A stretch of DNA of 8,758 nt from Burkholderiales bacterium (GTDB lineage Bacteria > Pseudomonadota > Gammaproteobacteria > Burkholderiales > Usitatibacteraceae). The position numbers were made by a program, and so were the translations under genes. How positions within the stretch are numbered: the stretch's first letter is position 1; each line of letters opens with the position of its first letter. The DNA is taken from the NCBI GenBank assembly GCA_025350945.1, contig JANXWW010000261.1:1-8758 (forward strand). The letters are read 5' to 3'. The notes under the pieces were generated by a model, which worked only from the letters and a program-made list of their open reading frames with translations, made no database searches and had not been told where the DNA came from. Of this stretch, positions 1-6,674 are shown piece by piece.

Positions 1-414
1 CCTGTCAAAGCGCTCCCGTTCGGCAACTATTTTTGGCGTGTTGCGGCAATCGAGCAGGGCGGCTCCATCGGCGTTTTTTCCGCGACGCAAAGTTTGATCG
101 TGATCGGCGCGCCTGTGCCGTTTGATCCGCCGCGAGTCGATGGCGCGCGCGCAACATTCACCTGGGCGGGTAATGCAGCGCTGCTATATCAGTTGCAAAT
201 AGCGCGTGATGAGTGGTTTCACGATATTGTTCTGACCAAGCAAGTGAATGGCAATCTCTTTACCGTTGATGATCTGAGGAAAGGTTTTTATTTCACCCGC
301 GTTCGCGCCATTCGACTGGCGGGTGAAAATCAGATTGCTGAAGCGCTGACCCCATGGAGCGCGACTCGCAATATCGATGTTTACACGTCGCCGCTCAACT
401 TGACACCGCGTTAG
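1..414 (+). CDS. C-terminal end of a secreted FecR-type protein with fibronectin-III-like repeats (5' truncated by window)
   Basis: The frame is open from base 1 to the TAG at 412-414, giving 137 residues with no start, so the gene begins outside the window. Two copies of a related strand motif are visible 87 residues apart, GNYFWRVAAI (residues 8-17) and GFYFTRVRAI (residues 95-104). Each is the end of a beta-sandwich repeat of the fibronectin-III type, and the second repeat contains TFTW and YQLQIARD. Such repeats form the C-terminus of exported FecR-domain proteins, often also carrying LysM, that sit immediately before CHASE2 kinases or cyclases in Betaproteobacteria; that family assignment is recalled knowledge and the FecR part itself is not visible here. 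The product probably acts in the periplasm or at the cell surface. The 22-base gap to the kinase gene suggests co-transcription. An unrelated FNIII-like surface protein is the main alternative. Confidence 0.6.
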   Translation, partial: PVKALPFGNYFWRVAAIEQGGSIGVFSATQSLIVIGAPVPFDPPRVDGARATFTWAGNAALLYQLQIARDEWFHDIVLTKQVNGNLFTVDDLRKGFYFTRVRAIRLAGENQIAEALTPWSATRNIDVYTSPLNLTPR

Positions 415-436
415 AAGGACTCACAAGTAAGCACGC

Positions 437-2926
437 ATGGAGCAAGCTCAATCGCCAGCTGCACCTAAGCTATGGCGTCACCCAGTACTTCGCGAGTGGC
501 TGGTAATTGCCTTGCTGCTATCCATGTTCATGCTGTTTTCTTTGCGCGGTGAATGGTTTTCACGCATTGAGCAGACGGCCTACGATCAGGCGTTGTCGCT
601 GTGGAAGCGTCCTGCGCAACCTGATATTGTCATCATCGGCATTGATGATGACAGCATGCAACAACTGGGACGCTGGCCGTGGCCTCGCGTGATTCACGCA
701 AAATTGCTGGAAAAACTAAGCCAGGCCGATGTCAAGGCGGTTGCCCTGGATATCGTCCTCAGTGAGTCGGACAAACAAGATACGCTGCTCGCCGAGGCGA
801 TCCGTGCGAATGCCAAAGTGGTGCTGCCGCTCAATCAAAAAATCAATGAGGGAGGCACAGTTGGCGATTCGCTACCGACGCCACTGCTGGCAACTGCCGC
901 AGTACGGTTGGGACACATCAGTGCAACATTTGATTCTGATGGCGTCGTGAGGAGAACATTTCTGCGCGCCGGATTTCGTGCGCCGCGTCATGATTTACTC
1001 GCGGTCGCAGCACTCGAAGTAGCCGAACCCGACCGTGTGGCAAATATCGCCGTGCCGCGAGACCGAGTTGCCAATCCTCTCCTCAGCGATTCCGCTGTGT
1101 GGTCGTCTGAACGAGAATATCAAATTCCGTTTGCCGGTGGTTCGCGACATTTTAAACACGTGTCTTACATCGATATATTGCGCGGCGATGTGCCCATTGA
1201 AGCGCTAAAAAATAAAATTATCCTAGTGGGCATGACGGCTCCCAGCAGCGGCGATGAATTTCCCACACCGCTGTCGGGCGACGCCTCCATCACCGCCTCA
1301 GGCCAGCCGCACGAGGCACGCGCCATGCCGGGTGTGGAAATTCATGCGAATGTGATTCAAGGGCTCCGCGAGGGCATTGACATACAGGTTGCATCGTTTG
1401 TGACAACGGCGACGATCTCGCTTATTTTTGTATTCGGATTGCTCGCCGCGTTTTTATGGTTGTCGCCTTCGCAATCCATCATCCTGACCGTGTGCTCATG
1501 CGCAGTGGTGATTGTTGGCTCGGCATTGCTGTTTCGTTTGGGGCAGCTATGGATTTCGCCGGTGGTCGCCTTTATGGCGATGGTTCTGGCGTATCCGTTG
1601 TGGAGCTGGCGCAAGCTTCAGGCCACACAACGTTATTTTGATGAAGAGCTGACGCGCTTACAGTCGGAGCGTAGTGTGGTTTCGCCTGAGGCCGCACAGC
1701 GGTTCTTGCCGCAGTTCGTGTCCACTGCATTCATGCCGGATGTGGTGGAGCAGCGCATTGCCTCCGTACGCGATGCGACACAACGATTGCGAAATTTGAA
1801 CCGGTTTGTTGCTGACAGCCTGGAGAGTTTGCCGGAGGCCGCGCTGGTCACAGATTTCAATGGCCGCGTCATGCTGGCGAACTCAAGCGCAGATCGGCTG
1901 CTTGCTGCTCAGCATGCAAAAGATACGGAAATTGAGCAACCACTCGAAGGCCGCGATGTATTTGATCTGATGCAAAATTTCAGACACGACAGCGATAAAA
2001 CGTGGCGTGAATTATGGGCGGACGCATCGGACAACAGTCGCAGTATTTCTATCGAAGCAAGGATGACGGGCGAGGGTGCAGACGACCAGGAGTTCCTCGT
2101 GCAAATCGCGCCGTCAATGTCGCACACTGGCGTGCATACCGGCACCATTCTCACGCTAACCGATATTTCGCCACTGCGTGAATCCGAGCGGCGACGTGAT
2201 GAAGCATTGCGTTTTTTATCGCACGATATGCGCTCACCGCAGGCATCAATCATTACACTGCTTGAAATGCAGCGCGATGACCCTGAGAGCATGACGCATG
2301 AAAGGCTGATGGAACGCATTGATCGCTACGCAAAACGCACGCTCAATCTGGCTGATGATTTTTTGCGTTTAGCGAAAGCGGAACGATCCAAGCCGCAGGA
2401 TTTTGCGCCGCTTGAGCTCTCGAGCTTGTTGCAAGATGCAGTGGAAGAAGCATGGTCGCTGGCATCGGCCAAACAGATTTCAGTTAAATCAAATACGCCT
2501 GACGATGAAGAAGCGTGGATCGCAGGTGATCGTGATTTGCTCACACGAGTGTTAATGAATTTGTTGTCCAACGCCATCAAATATAGCCCGTCGAAGACAA
2601 CGGTCACATGCAGTTTGCGGCGCCAAGAAAAGAGCTGGATCATTGATGTGGCTGACCAAGGCTATGGTATCTCCGAGGCCAATATGTCCAAACTTTTCAC
2701 ACGCTTCGTGCGCCTGCACGAAGAAGGGCAGCCAGAAGAGGAGGGCATCGGGTTAGGACTGGTGTTTGTCAAGACCGTGGTGACGCGCCACAACGGCACA
2801 ATTGGCATAAAGAGCCAAGTGGCCAAGTACGGTAATCATGATTCGAATGTGACCTTAGTCGAATCAACCGATCATGGCACCACATTCTCCGTCACGCTGC
2901 CCGCGCAAGCGGCTCCCGAAGACTAA
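437..2926 (+). CDS. CHASE2 domain sensor histidine kinase with PAS domain
   Basis: This is an 829-residue membrane histidine kinase. Residues 21-36 form a first membrane helix. Residues about 40-315 form a periplasmic CHASE2 sensor domain (PDIVIIGIDDDSM at 62, GRWPWPR at 78, VALDIVLSE at 102, KIILVG at 260, PGVEIHANV at 298). Three more helices follow at about 318-341, 346-366 and 371-390, then a coiled linker and a PAS-like domain from about 457 to 580. The HisKA H-box FLSHDMRSP places the phosphoacceptor at His596. The ATPase domain has an N-box (Asn708, Asn712), G1 (Asp740-Gln-Gly-Tyr-Gly), an F-box near Phe754 and G2 (Gly770, 772, 774). About 14 extra residues lie between the G2 helix and the final GTTFSVTLP strand. 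The catalytic residues all look intact. An in-frame stop lies at 428-430, so ATG 437 is the first possible ATG. AGAAGGA (413-419) is rather far upstream for a Shine-Dalgarno, so translational coupling to the preceding gene is likely. The ligand and response regulator are unknown. Confidence 0.93.
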   Translation: MEQAQSPAAPKLWRHPVLREWLVIALLLSMFMLFSLRGEWFSRIEQTAYDQALSLWKRPAQPDIVIIGIDDDSMQQLGRWPWPRVIHAKLLEKLSQADVKAVALDIVLSESDKQDTLLAEAIRANAKVVLPLNQKINEGGTVGDSLPTPLLATAAVRLGHISATFDSDGVVRRTFLRAGFRAPRHDLLAVAALEVAEPDRVANIAVPRDRVANPLLSDSAVWSSEREYQIPFAGGSRHFKHVSYIDILRGDVPIEALKNKIILVGMTAPSSGDEFPTPLSGDASITASGQPHEARAMPGVEIHANVIQGLREGIDIQVASFVTTATISLIFVFGLLAAFLWLSPSQSIILTVCSCAVVIVGSALLFRLGQLWISPVVAFMAMVLAYPLWSWRKLQATQRYFDEELTRLQSERSVVSPEAAQRFLPQFVSTAFMPDVVEQRIASVRDATQRLRNLNRFVADSLESLPEAALVTDFNGRVMLANSSADRLLAAQHAKDTEIEQPLEGRDVFDLMQNFRHDSDKTWRELWADASDNSRSISIEARMTGEGADDQEFLVQIAPSMSHTGVHTGTILTLTDISPLRESERRRDEALRFLSHDMRSPQASIITLLEMQRDDPESMTHERLMERIDRYAKRTLNLADDFLRLAKAERSKPQDFAPLELSSLLQDAVEEAWSLASAKQISVKSNTPDDEEAWIAGDRDLLTRVLMNLLSNAIKYSPSKTTVTCSLRRQEKSWIIDVADQGYGISEANMSKLFTRFVRLHEEGQPEEEGIGLGLVFVKTVVTRHNGTIGIKSQVAKYGNHDSNVTLVESTDHGTTFSVTLPAQAAPED

Positions 2927-2937
2927 ACTCTTTTATC

Positions 2938-2963
2938 GGCGATAGTGGCTTGAAAGCCGCGCC
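2938..2963. terminator. weak imperfect hairpin between convergent genes, possible bidirectional terminator
   Basis: The 41-base gap between the kinase stop and the hydrolase stop contains an inner stem GGCTT (2947-2951) with AAGCC (2954-2958) and an outer stem GGCG (2938-2941) with CGCC (2960-2963). The inner loop is very tight and there is no clean T-run on the + side, so termination activity is only inferred from the hairpin and its position between convergent genes. Confidence 0.25.
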
Positions 2964-2967
2964 AGTG

Positions 2968-4029
2968 TTAGTGTTTCATCCCCACCCGCTGAAATAAATA
3001 CACCCCGTCCGCATCCTGCGTGCGTGTCGCTTCACCGCGATACCAAAGGTAATGCAGGTGTGCAATCGCTTCACCAATCGCAAAAATTAATTGATGATTA
3101 TCGAGCGGGCGCTTGAACAAAACGCCGAGCACTTCCGCTGCCGATTTGGGCTCCATAATTGCGGCGGAGAGCTCGGCCAGACGCTCCTGATGATGCAATT
3201 TATATTCGGCAATTCGCTCGTGCAAACCTGTGAAGACGCGTCCATGCGACGGCAGCACCTGTGTGGTTTCTGGCATGTTTTTAAACTTGTCGAAACTGTC
3301 TAAAAACTGCTTCAACGGATTCGCCTCTGGCTGATTTCCCCACACGCCCACATTGGTGCTGATGCGCGGTAACACTTGATCGCCGGAGATCAATATTTGA
3401 TCGGTATTTTCGTCACCCGCGCTAAACAGCACCGCATGCTCAGGCGCATGGCCAAACACGGTTTTGACATGCCATACGCGCGCACCAATTCGAATTTCAT
3501 CACCATCCATGATTCGCACAAATTGGCGCGGCACCTTGGCAACGCCTTTCTTGAATGCGGCAGTGCGCGTTGCTTGCGCCGCCGCGTAATCAGGGCGGGC
3601 GCGGGCTAAGCCATGCGCAATAAACAATTGCGCGCTGTTATCACGATCAAACCCCGCCGCATCATCTGCCGCCGCATGGGCTGACATAAACTCTGTCGCG
3701 GTCATCCACAACGGCGCGCCGGTATGCTCATGCAACCAATTGGCACATCCCACATGGTCTGGGTGATAGTGGGTGACGATAATTCGGTGGACGGGCTTCG
3801 ATTGCATGGTTTCAGCAAAGTGACGCTCCCACAGCGCATGCGTTTCATCCGAGCCATAACCCGTATCCACAATCGTCCAGCCATCTACACCGTCTTTGCG
3901 GTCGCGCAACAACCAGAGATTGATGTGATCCAGCGCAAATGGCAGCGGCATGCGAATCCAGAATACGCCGGGTGCCACTTCAATAGATTCGCCATGGTTG
4001 GGCGGGTTTTCGCAGGGATAGGTGAGCAT
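2968..4029 (-). CDS. MBL-fold metallohydrolase with C-terminal helical (BLACT_WH-like) domain
   Basis: This 353-residue protein has a metallo-beta-lactamase fold and no signal peptide, so it is probably cytoplasmic. The di-metal signature is complete: HYHPDH gives His87, His89, Asp91 and His92; His198 lies in GHAPEH; Asp217 in SGDQ is the expected bridging ligand; and His262 in LPSHG closes the site. A second domain of about 90 residues (265-353) ending in HLHYLWYRGE resembles the winged-helix extension of LACTB2-like or glyoxalase-II-like enzymes. The N-terminal segment with RMPLPFALDHINLWLL is typical of a proteobacterial subgroup. The substrate is not identifiable; thioester, lactone and nucleic-acid hydrolysis all occur in the superfamily. 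An in-frame stop lies just upstream, so ATG 4027-4029 is the first possible ATG, although no Shine-Dalgarno precedes it. It is transcribed away from the mtoX operon, with which it shares the AT-rich intergenic region, and converges on the kinase gene. Confidence 0.9.
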   Translation of the reverse strand: MLTYPCENPPNHGESIEVAPGVFWIRMPLPFALDHINLWLLRDRKDGVDGWTIVDTGYGSDETHALWERHFAETMQSKPVHRIIVTHYHPDHVGCANWLHEHTGAPLWMTATEFMSAHAAADDAAGFDRDNSAQLFIAHGLARARPDYAAAQATRTAAFKKGVAKVPRQFVRIMDGDEIRIGARVWHVKTVFGHAPEHAVLFSAGDENTDQILISGDQVLPRISTNVGVWGNQPEANPLKQFLDSFDKFKNMPETTQVLPSHGRVFTGLHERIAEYKLHHQERLAELSAAIMEPKSAAEVLGVLFKRPLDNHQLIFAIGEAIAHLHYLWYRGEATRTQDADGVYLFQRVGMKH

Positions 4030-4108
4030 GGAGGGCGATTAGTTTAATTAAAGTTAATTATAGAAGTAGATTATAACTAATTGATTACGTATATTTTTAC
4101 AATTTAAC

Positions 4109-4138
4109 ATAATATAAATTATACGAAAAATATATCAA
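4109..4138 (-). promoter_or_regulatory. candidate sigma70 promoter for the MBL hydrolase gene
   Basis: Read on the minus strand, TTGATA (4133-4138) and TATTAT (4109-4114) are separated by 18 bases, which fits a sigma70 -35/-10 pair. Transcription would begin near 4102 and give a leader of about 73 bases. The surrounding sequence is so AT-rich that chance matches are expected; another perfect TATAAT (4070-4075, minus) has no partner at the right distance. Confidence 0.25.
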
Positions 4139-4161
4139 GAATATTTGCACAGTCTAAAAAC

Positions 4162-4218
4162 ATGCTGGCCGTGATGAAAGCGCTTGATATTGAGCTGACT
4201 GCTAAAGTTCACGACTGA
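4162..4218 (+). pseudogene. possible remnant of the 3' end of an HTH antitoxin gene (HigA/TIGR02684-like tail)
   Basis: The reading frame ending at TGA 4216-4218 encodes MLAVMKALDIELTAKVHD. The pattern (hydrophobic)-L-x-V-M-K-A-L-(D/G)-I-E-L-T-A-K matches, from memory, the last helix and strand of XRE-type addiction-module antidote proteins, in which a VLKVMKALGLKL-like motif precedes the stop. The frame stays open upstream only to 4108, through very AT-rich sequence with no recognisable helix-turn-helix, so if genuine this is a 5'-deleted scrap left after loss of a toxin-antitoxin pair. The match is short and may be coincidence; the same bases also form one arm of the inverted repeat at 4175-4309. 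Confidence 0.35.
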
Positions 4219-4309
4219 TAATCCTCAGTCTCACACCCTCCAAACATCACTGAATCACAACCGTTTATTATTAACTATCGCATTGTGAACTTTGCTCACA
4301 AGCGCTTCA
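4175..4309. repeat. long interrupted inverted repeat (about 25 potential base pairs, 72-base loop)
   Basis: Three blocks pair in nested order. AAGCGCTTG (4178-4186) pairs with CAAGCGCTT (4299-4307), TGAGC (4191-4195) with GCTCA (4294-4298), and AAAGTTCAC (4204-4212) with GTGAACTTT (4285-4293). TG at 4175-4176 and CA at 4308-4309 extend the outer stem past a one-base bulge. The right arm is contiguous, while the left arm has insertions of 4 and 8 bases. Inside the loop GACTGA (4213-4218) and TCAGTC (4225-4230) form a further perfect 6-bp hairpin. It could be a structured RNA, a decayed miniature transposable element, or the trace of an inverted duplication. Confidence 0.5.
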
Positions 4310-4548
4310 AGCCGCATTCCGCTTTATACCCTCAATACCTTCGAGCTGGCCTCAAATCGCCTTGCGCACCTCTTCAAAATCGTAATATCAGGGTTTTCAT
4401 TTTTACAACATTGGCCACACGTGCGCGATTCTTTATAGGGTAGATCAACGGCAATTGTTTTATAAAATCATTATATTTCACACCCCTCTCGCCATTTGTC
4501 TAAACGGCGCATAATATTTCTACATTCTTTTTCATGACCCGCAACGAT

Positions 4549-4554
4549 AAGGAG
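4549..4554 (+). promoter_or_regulatory. strong ribosome binding site of mtoX
   Basis: AAGGAG lies five bases before ATG 4560. It fixes the mtoX start over the next in-frame ATG at 4620, which has no such site. It is the best Shine-Dalgarno in the window, suggesting that MtoX is made in quantity. Confidence 0.8.
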
Positions 4555-4559
4555 AAATC

Positions 4560-5933
4560 ATGTCCTTCGCTTCTATCACTTCTTTCTTGCATCACACATC
4601 AAATCGCTGCGTAGCCGTTATGACTACTGTCTTCGCGATCCTCGTCGCGTTTCTTGCGGCGTTTGCGGCACCAGCCCTTGCCGATGAAACTTGCAACTCG
4701 CCCTATATGGCGAAACTGATCAAAGGTCAGGAAGATTACATCTACGTTTGGACGCTCGGTGTCGAGGGAATGGGCGATGGCTTTGACAAGCTGGTCACCA
4801 TCGGGGTCAATCCGAAATCGGCGAAATACGGCAAGGTCATCAATTCGGTTTCGGTCGGGTCGCGTAAAGAGGCGCATCACATGGGCTTTACCGATGATCG
4901 GCGCTACATCTGGGCGGGTGGTTTGGCGGGCAGCGATATTTTTGTGTTCGATATCGGCACCGATCCCGCAAAACCTGCGCTGGTAAAAACCATTAGCAGC
5001 ATGGCCGAGAAAACGGGCTTCATTGGCCCGCACACGTACTACGCGCTGCCGGGCCGCATGCTGGTGCAGGCCTTGTCGAACAACAAGGATAAAGGCGGCG
5101 TGACGGGCATGGCGCTTTATAACAACAAGGGCGATTTCATCACCAGCTACAGCATGCCGGCTGAAAACGGTGGCGATGGCTATGGCTACGATCTTGCGGT
5201 GAATCCGCGGAAGAACGTGTTGCTGAGCTCAAGCTTTACCGGCTATGTGAATTACATGCGGCCGCTGGGCGACGTGGTGAAAGATCCCGAAGCGATGAAA
5301 CTTTTTGGCAACACGATGGTGATGTGGGACTTGAAAGCGATGAAGCCGAAAAAAATATTCAGCGTGCCCGGTGCGCCGCTGGAGATTCGCTGGTCACTTA
5401 ATGATGGCGATAGCTGGGCTGTTACCGCGACCGCCCTCACCTCAAAAATCTGGCTGGTCAAGCAGGACAAAAAAGGCGAATGGCAGGCCAAGGATGTCGC
5501 GACAATTGGCGACCCGGCAAAAATTCCGCTGCCCGTGGATATCAGTATCAGGCGCGACGGAAAGGGCTTGTGGGTGAATACATTTATGGATGGCAAGACG
5601 CGCTATTTCGATCTGACAAATCCCGAAGCGCCGAAGCAAACGTATGAAAAAGTCACCGGCAAGCAGGTCAATATGGTGTCGCAAAGCTGGGATGGCAAAC
5701 GCGTTTACGTGACATCATCGCTGCTGGAAAATTGGGACAAAGGCGGTGCTGACAATGAGCAATTTTTGCGCGGCTTTACGTGGAACGGAAAGGAATTAAA
5801 GTCTACCTTTGAAGTGGACTTTACCGCTGAAAAACTGGGTCGTGCGCATCACATGAAGTTGGGATCGAACGCAATGCGTACCGGCACCGCTTACCTTGCA
5901 CCCGAGCAGCCGCAAAAACTTGCACGCAAATAA
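4560..5933 (+). CDS. mtoX: methanethiol oxidase, periplasmic SBP56 (selenium-binding protein) family
   Basis: This 457-residue protein of the SBP56/SELENBP1 family corresponds to bacterial copper-dependent methanethiol oxidase, which converts methanethiol with oxygen and water to formaldehyde, hydrogen sulfide and hydrogen peroxide. A long Sec signal peptide (hydrophobic core about 23-36) should be cut after Ala41 (PALA-DE), leaving Cys45 near the mature N-terminus. The rest is a beta-propeller. Family-characteristic segments include EDYIYVWTLG (57-66), EAHHMGF with His106/His107, GPHTYY with His158, EIRWSLNDGDSW, and RAHHMKLG with His430/His431 near the end. These histidines are the likely copper ligands by analogy with characterised MtoX. 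No deletion or frameshift is seen. The sco gene follows after 15 bases in the same direction, so the two are almost certainly one operon. A role in sulfur-compound degradation, such as products of dimethyl sulfide or DMSP, is inferred from the family; enzyme activity cannot be read from sequence. Confidence 0.88.
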   Translation: MSFASITSFLHHTSNRCVAVMTTVFAILVAFLAAFAAPALADETCNSPYMAKLIKGQEDYIYVWTLGVEGMGDGFDKLVTIGVNPKSAKYGKVINSVSVGSRKEAHHMGFTDDRRYIWAGGLAGSDIFVFDIGTDPAKPALVKTISSMAEKTGFIGPHTYYALPGRMLVQALSNNKDKGGVTGMALYNNKGDFITSYSMPAENGGDGYGYDLAVNPRKNVLLSSSFTGYVNYMRPLGDVVKDPEAMKLFGNTMVMWDLKAMKPKKIFSVPGAPLEIRWSLNDGDSWAVTATALTSKIWLVKQDKKGEWQAKDVATIGDPAKIPLPVDISIRRDGKGLWVNTFMDGKTRYFDLTNPEAPKQTYEKVTGKQVNMVSQSWDGKRVYVTSSLLENWDKGGADNEQFLRGFTWNGKELKSTFEVDFTAEKLGRAHHMKLGSNAMRTGTAYLAPEQPQKLARK

Positions 5934-5948
5934 CTGGCGCGAGACGAT

Positions 5949-6662
5949 ATGAGTATGCGGACAATGAAAGGCACGTTCGCTTTGGTGTTACTGTACGTGG
6001 CGTCGCTGTGCTTGGCGCTCCTCGCGGCCACCGTCGGCGCACACCCGGCACATGAATCGCTGCCGCAACTGGATTTCCAGCCGCCCGCGCCGGGCAGCTA
6101 TAAGCTCCATCGCATCATGGCAGCCCCTGATGGACAAGTGCTGAATGTGGATGGAAAAGCGCAGCCATTATCGCAATTCACGGGCGACAAAATCACCTTG
6201 CTCGGATTCATTTACACGACGTGCGCGGACCCGGAAGGCTGCCCGCGCGCGTATCGGGTTTTTGATGATTTGAAAAAGCAGATGCTCGCGATTCCTGCGT
6301 TAAACGGCAAGGTACGATTCGTCACATTGAGCTTCGACCCTGAGCGCGACACGCCACAGGTGATGGCCCATTACGGCAGCGGGCGACTGAAAAATGCAAA
6401 AGGACTGGATTGGTATTTTCTCACCACCCGCTCGGCAGCAGAGGTGTTGCCGTTGATCGACGGCTTCGGGCAGGACGTGCGCTACAGCTTCAGCAAAGCA
6501 AACGGCAAACTCAATCCGGAACTTTCCCACGTGCTCAAGGTTTTTCTGATTGATCGCGAACACAACATTCGCGAGATTTACACATCAACATTTCTGCATC
6601 CGCAGACCGTTATGGCGGATGTGAAAACGCTGTTGATGGAGCTTAACGAAAAGGTTGATTAG
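5949..6662 (+). CDS. SCO1/SenC-family copper/thiol-disulfide protein, CX5C variant
   Basis: This 237-residue exported thioredoxin-fold protein is the second gene of the mtoX operon. The signal segment spans about residues 8-30, with probable cleavage after Ala31; there is no proper lipobox around Cys21. SCO hallmarks are LLGFIYTTC with Cys92, the second active-site Cys98 followed by Pro, the FVTLSFDPERDTP stretch (124-135), and the conserved distal His194 in LSHVLKVFLID, which completes a Cys-Cys-His copper site. Classical SCO proteins have CxxxC, whereas here five residues (ADPEG) separate the cysteines. The likely job is delivering copper to, or maintaining thiols of, the periplasmic MtoX rather than cytochrome oxidase; this is inferred from its place in the operon. 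ATG 5949 follows the mtoX stop by 15 bases with only a weak GAGA upstream. Met3 or Met6 could also serve as start. It converges on the DUF885 gene with a 12-base gap. Confidence 0.9.
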   Translation: MSMRTMKGTFALVLLYVASLCLALLAATVGAHPAHESLPQLDFQPPAPGSYKLHRIMAAPDGQVLNVDGKAQPLSQFTGDKITLLGFIYTTCADPEGCPRAYRVFDDLKKQMLAIPALNGKVRFVTLSFDPERDTPQVMAHYGSGRLKNAKGLDWYFLTTRSAAEVLPLIDGFGQDVRYSFSKANGKLNPELSHVLKVFLIDREHNIREIYTSTFLHPQTVMADVKTLLMELNEKVD

Positions 6663-6674
6663 ACTAAATACCAG

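Larger units (their letters stand above)
4030..4559. other. 530-base intergenic region between divergent MBL hydrolase and mtoX genes
   Basis: This stretch has no convincing full gene. From about 4041 to 4150 it is extremely AT-rich, with TTAATTA-type repeats and many TATA-like boxes; this is the likely promoter area for the hydrolase gene. From 4162 to 4310 it holds a short antitoxin-tail-like reading frame and a long interrupted inverted repeat. From 4311 to 4548 it is ordinary non-coding sequence that should include the mtoX promoter and leader. It ends with a strong ribosome binding site for mtoX. Confidence 0.7.

Noticed and set aside
1909..2319. Open frame of 136 codons on the minus strand inside the kinase gene
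   Set aside because: It is a serine/cysteine-rich antisense shadow of conserved PAS and HisKA sequence with no family resemblance.
3724..4047. Open frame of 107 codons on the + strand opposite the hydrolase gene
   Set aside because: It is antisense to a clearly conserved MBL gene, has no Shine-Dalgarno and no recognisable motif.
4213..4230. GACTGA/TCAGTC hairpin as an intrinsic terminator
   Set aside because: The stem is six pairs and no T-run follows, so it is recorded only as part of the larger repeat.
4412..4426. TGGC followed by GC at sigma54-like spacing upstream of mtoX
   Set aside because: The GG and GC spacing fits, but the TTGC half reads GCGC and no activator site is visible.
4411..4439. 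TTGGCC and TATAGG 17 bases apart as an mtoX promoter
   Set aside because: Each box matches the consensus at only about four of six positions; the spacing is right but the evidence is too thin to list as a feature.
5994..6020. Cys21 of the SCO protein as a lipoprotein cysteine
   Set aside because: The preceding residues (ASL before C) do not match a lipobox, and a normal cleavage site lies about ten residues later.
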